From: Dryas octopetala
Lineage: Eukaryota; Streptophyta; Magnoliopsida; Rosales; Rosaceae
Direction of reading: 5' to 3'
Length of the DNA stretch: 64,000 nt
Assembly: GCA_963921425.1 (NCBI GenBank)
Contig: OY992836.1
Coordinates: 6,897,825-6,961,824 of the forward strand
In this document: one piece after another, positions 60,101 through 64,000 of the stretch
Position numbering within the stretch: position 1 is the stretch's first letter
How the letters are laid out: each line of letters starts with the position of its first letter
Notes under the pieces: generated by a model
The model's database searches: none
What the model was told of the DNA's origin: nothing
What the model saw: only the letters and a program-made list of their open reading frames with translations
Translations under genes and position numbers: made by a program

Positions 60101-61940
60101 TTGCAGATATTGGAGCTACACACCATATGACCGCTGATTTGAGCAATTTGTCCCTTGCTGAACCTTTGAAGCTTTGGGAGTCAAACATATTGGTTTTGCC
60201 TCTCTCTCACCCTTTCTTAAACTTAAAAATATTTTACATGTGCCTCGACTTGCTGCCAATCTTATGTTAGTTCATAAATTGTGTAGACATAACAATTGTA
60301 TTGTTTCGTTTGATGTACATGAAATTTGGATGCAGGACAAGATAACTCAAAGAGAGTTGTTCAGAGGAGAGAGTAGCAAAGGCTTCTACCTCATTCCCAA
60401 GAAGGTCACTAGTCCACTAGTTTCTTCATCTGTAGCTTTTCTTGGTCAACTTGTTAAATCTTTAGTTTGACATCATCGATTAGGTCATGTAGCCAATAAG
60501 ATAGTTTCTAAAATGTTGTTTGATTCTCAAATCTTTGTTGTATCTGATGATAGTCTTCATTTGTGTAAGTCATGTTTAGGTGGTAAAATGTCTAGACTGC
60601 CTTTTGTTTCACATGTTAATAAGGCTGAAATATGTTTTCAGAAAATTCATAGTGATGTCTGGAGTCCTTCACCCACTGTGTCTTTGGAGGGTTATAGATA
60701 CTATGTGACCTTTGTCGATGAATGTACCAGATTTGTATGGCTTTATCCAATGATCAATAAATCCGATGTTTTCTCGATCTTTGTGCAATTTATTACTTAT
60801 GTTGAGAATCAGTTTAATACTAGATTTAAGATTTTCGAATCTGATGGTGGAGATAAATATACCAGCAAAGTCTTTCACTCATTTTTAGCTTCTAAGGGCA
60901 TCCTTCATTATATTCATGTCCTTACACACCTCAACAGAATGGCTTAGTTGAAAGAAAAAATAGGCATCTTGTAGAAAAATGTGTTACTTTGTTACATGCT
61001 GCAAACTTACCTCATAAGTTTTGGTATCATGCTTGTTCACATGATGCCTTACTTATTAATAGGATGTCATGTAAAACTTTGCATATGCAATCTTCTTATC
61101 TCAAATTGTTTCACCAATTGCAAGATATTAGGAATTTCAAGGTCTTTGATACAACATGTTATCCTTATATGAGACCATATAATCAAAATAAATTGCAGTC
61201 TAGGTCTGACGAATGTGTGTTTTTGGATTATTCCTTAGGACATAAAGGGGCTGTTTGTTTTAGTATTTCCACGGGGAAATTATTTGTTACTAGGTATATT
61301 ATTCATGATGAGTCTGTCTTTCCATTTCACCATATGTGTTCCACTCCTACTTTTTCTATACCTATCTCTACTTCTGAGCATTCTATTCTTCTTATTCTAC
61401 CCATTACTGTTCCATATCCTTATGTGTCTACTGCATCTAATATGCTAACTGCACAAGTGCCTTCTACACAGGTGCCTACTTCACCAACAGTAAATTATGC
61501 ACCATAAGTGCCTTTAGCACCTATTGTGCATCATGTCTCAGTTCCATTTGTCTTACCATTTACATCACCATCATCATCCTCTACTACTCCTCGAAGAACA
61601 GCAAATGAGGAGTTGTATGTCCCCCATGAGATGACAGTACATGATGAGGTAATGCCTTTGTTTATTACTACTCAGCTGAATGGGAACAATGAGCATGACA
61701 TGATAACTAGAAGTAAGGTAGAGGTGGTTACAAAGAAAGATTTCAGTGAGTTTTACTATTTAAGTGCAGTCATGGCAACCAAGGACATTGATGAATTTGC
61801 CTTTTTCTCTGGTCTTACTAATGTGACTGATATTAAGCTACCTAGTGAGCCAACCAGTTTTCGAACTGCTGTAGTTCAGGATGAATGGAAACATGCAATG
61901 ACAGAAGAGATTGATGCTCTTCATGCTCAGGGGACATAGA
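60090..61940 (+). pseudogene. Copia protease and integrase remnant
   Basis: Protease motif reads WIADIGATHHMTAD; the catalytic D-T/S-G has become D-I-G (ACA to ATA, a C-to-T change). Then the pre-integrase HRLGHV region at about 60475, CLGGKMSRLPF, and the integrase core: HSDVWSP (60648), FVDECTRFVWLYP, and IFESDGGDKYTSKVF. A frame shift lies at about 60900-60918, before PQQNGLVERKNRHLVE. The C-terminal part (SDECVFLDYSLGHKGAV) is recognisable, followed by a Ser/Thr/Pro-rich linker to about 61700. Confidence 0.82.
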
Positions 61941-63340
61941 AGCTTGTGCCTAAGCCACAACACAAAAATGTTGTTGGATGTAAATAGGTGTACAAGATTA
62001 AGAAGCATCCAGATGGCACAGTCTCTAGATACAAAGAAAGGTTAATGACACAAGGGTTTAGTCAAGAGCATGAAGTAGATTATGCAGAGACTTTTAGTCA
62101 TGTGGTTAGACATTCCACAGTCAAATTGGTTTTGGCTTTGGCGGCTCAATTTTAGTGGAAGATAAAGTAAATGGAAGTGAATAATGCTTTTCTATATGGA
62201 GATTTGCAAGAAGAGGTCTATATGAAGCAATCTCAAGGTTTTGAGAATCTTGCATGTCGAGACTATGTGTGTCTTTTGCAAAAGTCCATGTATGGCTTAA
62301 AACAGGCACCTAGGGCCTGAAATGCCAAATTTACAGGTTTTCTTCCTTCTCTTGGGTTTAAATCTTCTTATTATGATCCTAGTTTATTTATAAGGAAGTC
62401 AGATGCTGGTGTGGTACTGTTATTGCTCTATGTAGATGATATCATTATCACATATTCTAGCCCAGCAGAGGTACAAGCAATTATTGATGAACTTAGTTTG
62501 ATTTTTGACATGAAAGATTTGGGAGCCTTGACATATTTTCGGGTTACAAGTGTAGTACAAGAAGAAGGGAGGTATTTTTGTGAATCAGGAGAAGTATGCA
62601 AGAGATCTACTTGTCCGAGTTGGAATCGAATATTGTAAACCTTGTACATCACCATGTAAATTAACCTCATCTCCAGCTGCTTAAGGATGAAGGGGAGCTT
62701 TTTTCAGATCCTACATTGTATAGGAGTTTTGTTGGTGCCTTGCAATATCTTACATTTATAAGGCCTGACATTGCTTTTGCTACTAATATTATGTGTCAAT
62801 TCATGGCTAGCCCTACAGATTTGCATTATGAAGTAGTTAAGAAGATTTTGAGGTATGTGCAAGGTACGTACTTTAGCTCATGGTTTGCATTATAAACCTG
62901 AACATATAGGGTTGACTACTTATAGTGATTCTGACTGGGGATGATACATCAATGATAGACGATCAACCATTGGGTATATTGTTTACCGGCAGTCTAAGAA
63001 ACTAGGTACTATTTCTAGAAGTTCTACAGAGGCTGAGTATAGGGCTTTGGCTAACACTGTTTCATACTTGTCTTGGTTGAGTAATGTGCTTAAGGATTTA
63101 CATGTATCTCTGCCTTTTCTTTCACTCATACACTGTGATAATGTTTCTGCCCTTGCACTGGGAATCAATCTAGTCTTTTATTCTTGTATCAAGCACCTTA
63201 ATACAGATTTTCATTATGTCAGAGAACGAGTTCAATGTGGTGATTTGGATTTGGAGTATGTGCCTACTGTAAACAATACAGCTGATGTTCTGACTAAATG
63301 TCTTCATAGTCATTTGCACTTCAACATTGTTGCAACCTCA
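61870..63340 (+). pseudogene. Copia reverse transcriptase and RNase H remnant
   Basis: RVT_2 motifs in order: WKHAMTEEIDALHAQGT, SRYKERLMTQGFSQ, NNAFLYGDLQEEVYMKQ, SMYGLKQAP, and the catalytic LLLLYVDDIIIT (about 62424). RNase H follows: TTYSDSDWG, RRSTIGYIV, SSTEAEYRAL (about 63020), HCDNVSAL and HYVRERV, VNNTADVLTK. Stops at TAG 61938, TAG 61986, TAG 62154, TAA 62168, TGA 62317 and TGA about 62941 sit at Trp or Gln positions of the family. The catalytic YVDD is kept. Confidence 0.85.
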
Positions 63341-63360
63341 GACTTGGTCCTCTTGCTGAG

Positions 63361-63372
63361 GTTGAAAGGGGA
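63361..63372 (+). other. Polypurine tract of the copia element
   Basis: GTTGAAAGGGGA directly before the 3' LTR. Confidence 0.85.
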
Positions 63373-63586
63373 TGTTAGGCTAGTATTAGTTGGTTACAAC
63401 TGTTTGCCACGTGTATTAAGCTGATTAGCTTAGTTAGTTTGTTTAGTTAGAAAAGTCTGTGGCTTATATTCATGTATATATCGATTATAATAGTTAGTTC
63501 TTTTTTATATAACAAATATACAAAGGTTCTCTTCACTTTCTTCATTTTCATTTCTCTAATTCTCTAACTTCTTACAACTGTGATCA
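63373..63586 (+). repeat. 3' LTR of the copia element
   Basis: 214 bp; same ends as the 5' LTR, lacking a 27-bp stretch, which appears deleted between short GTTTGC/GTTGCC repeats. Confidence 0.92.
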
Positions 63587-63591
63587 CCACA

Positions 63592-64000
63592 TACAAAGAG
63601 CGCGCTTAACAATAGGCCAACAAAACTAAAAAATCTTTACACTTATTGTGATATAAACCCACTGCACTAATACTCACATTGCCGAATTAAGCATTCGACT
63701 TGCATAAAGTTCATGCATCTATTGAATTTACAATTCGACTTGCCGAATTAAGCATTCGACTTGCATAAAGTTTCAAAATAAAGTAGAAAATTACCTTGAG
63801 AGATAGAATGAGTAAAATAAATGCATTGAGTACAAAATTTGTCAGCAGTCCAACAGTGGCATAAGAGCCCAAAAGAATATTAACAACGTGGCCAAAATTG
63901 GCCGCAAGAATTAAATTCTCCCCAATAAGTGAATCTAATTTTAGTTTAACTAAAGAAGTAATTTCGTCCACAACTGGAGAGTGGAGACCTGCAAAGCTTA
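63592..64000. other. Intergenic DNA with a 60-bp spaced direct repeat
   Basis: TTGCCGAATTAAGCATTCGA with CTTGCATAAAGTT occurs at 63680-63713 and 63738-63771. No gene recognised; the minus-strand frame at 63711-63971 resembles nothing I know. Confidence 0.5.

Larger units (their letters stand above)
58012..63586 (+). mobile_element. Full-length decayed Ty1/copia retrotransposon
   Basis: 5575 bp, flanked by CCACA at 58007-58011 and 63587-63591. LTRs of 241 and 214 bp, primer site, gag, protease, integrase, reverse transcriptase, RNase H and polypurine tract in copia order. Short LTRs, this length and the gag sequence suggest the Ale/Retrofit lineage, but that is tentative. LTRs differ at about 15 of 214 aligned sites (7%, mostly transitions) plus a 27-bp indel, making it several million years old and much older than the insertion in the subtilase. 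Confidence 0.93.

Overview
The window is plant nuclear DNA, most likely from a eudicot. It is strongly AT-rich and carries a plant SBT1-type subtilase, a plant DUF295 F-box fragment, and typical plant transposon families (Ty1/copia, hAT, MULE-type and Tourist-like MITEs, a Helitron, a CACTA end). I find no intact protein-coding gene, no tRNA or rRNA gene and no CRISPR array. The window is a graveyard of nested transposons around one disabled host gene. The species cannot be named from the sequence alone.

Layout. 1-8050: intergenic AT-rich DNA with a CACTA end (3315), a palindromic MULE-type MITE (4827-5201) and a small TRIM-like repeat (5680-5971). 8059-11233: two hAT-type non-autonomous elements in the same orientation, each with its own 8-bp duplication, each carrying a Pol III promoter-like segment. 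11586-12250: a diverged LTR-like stretch. 12786-13972: MULE with long inverted ends and a purine-rich core. 14741-18394: a MITE-like element interrupted by a 523-bp MULE MITE and by a 2.0-kb Pack-MULE candidate. 18721-19744: solo LTR on the minus strand. 20548-23522: two more MULE MITEs and a 267-bp Helitron. 23758-24170: F-box/DUF295 fragment.

25984-36553 is the centre of the window: a subtilisin-like protease reading frame (27054-28087 joined to 35320-36553, 755 residues) split by a young 7.2-kb non-coding LTR element (28088-35314, LTRs 538 bp with 3 differences, duplication GCAGG). The same gene has an in-frame TGA before the catalytic His motif and a solo LTR 9 bp upstream of its ATG. The LTR element itself holds a Tourist-like element filled with GGN repeats.

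36700-51000: a gypsy-like LTR fragment, several MITEs, a decayed TTF/ZMYM1-type hAT transposase (40273-41007), a decayed SANT/NAM-associated protein (41607-42532), a nearly complete hAT element with BED-finger transposase (42989-46167), a Tourist-like MITE (47743-48158) and an 878-bp hAT derivative (49377-50254). 51573-56479: a 4.9-kb unit with LTR-like ends and a 5-bp duplication, perhaps a very long solo LTR, holding a LINE endonuclease fragment. 56690-57830: two tandem-repeat arrays. 58012-63586: a complete but decayed Ty1/copia element with both LTRs.

Functionally the parts do not form a pathway. What they show is sequential insertion, recombination to solo LTRs, and decay in which most premature stops are explained by C-to-T or G-to-A transitions, as expected of methylated repeats.
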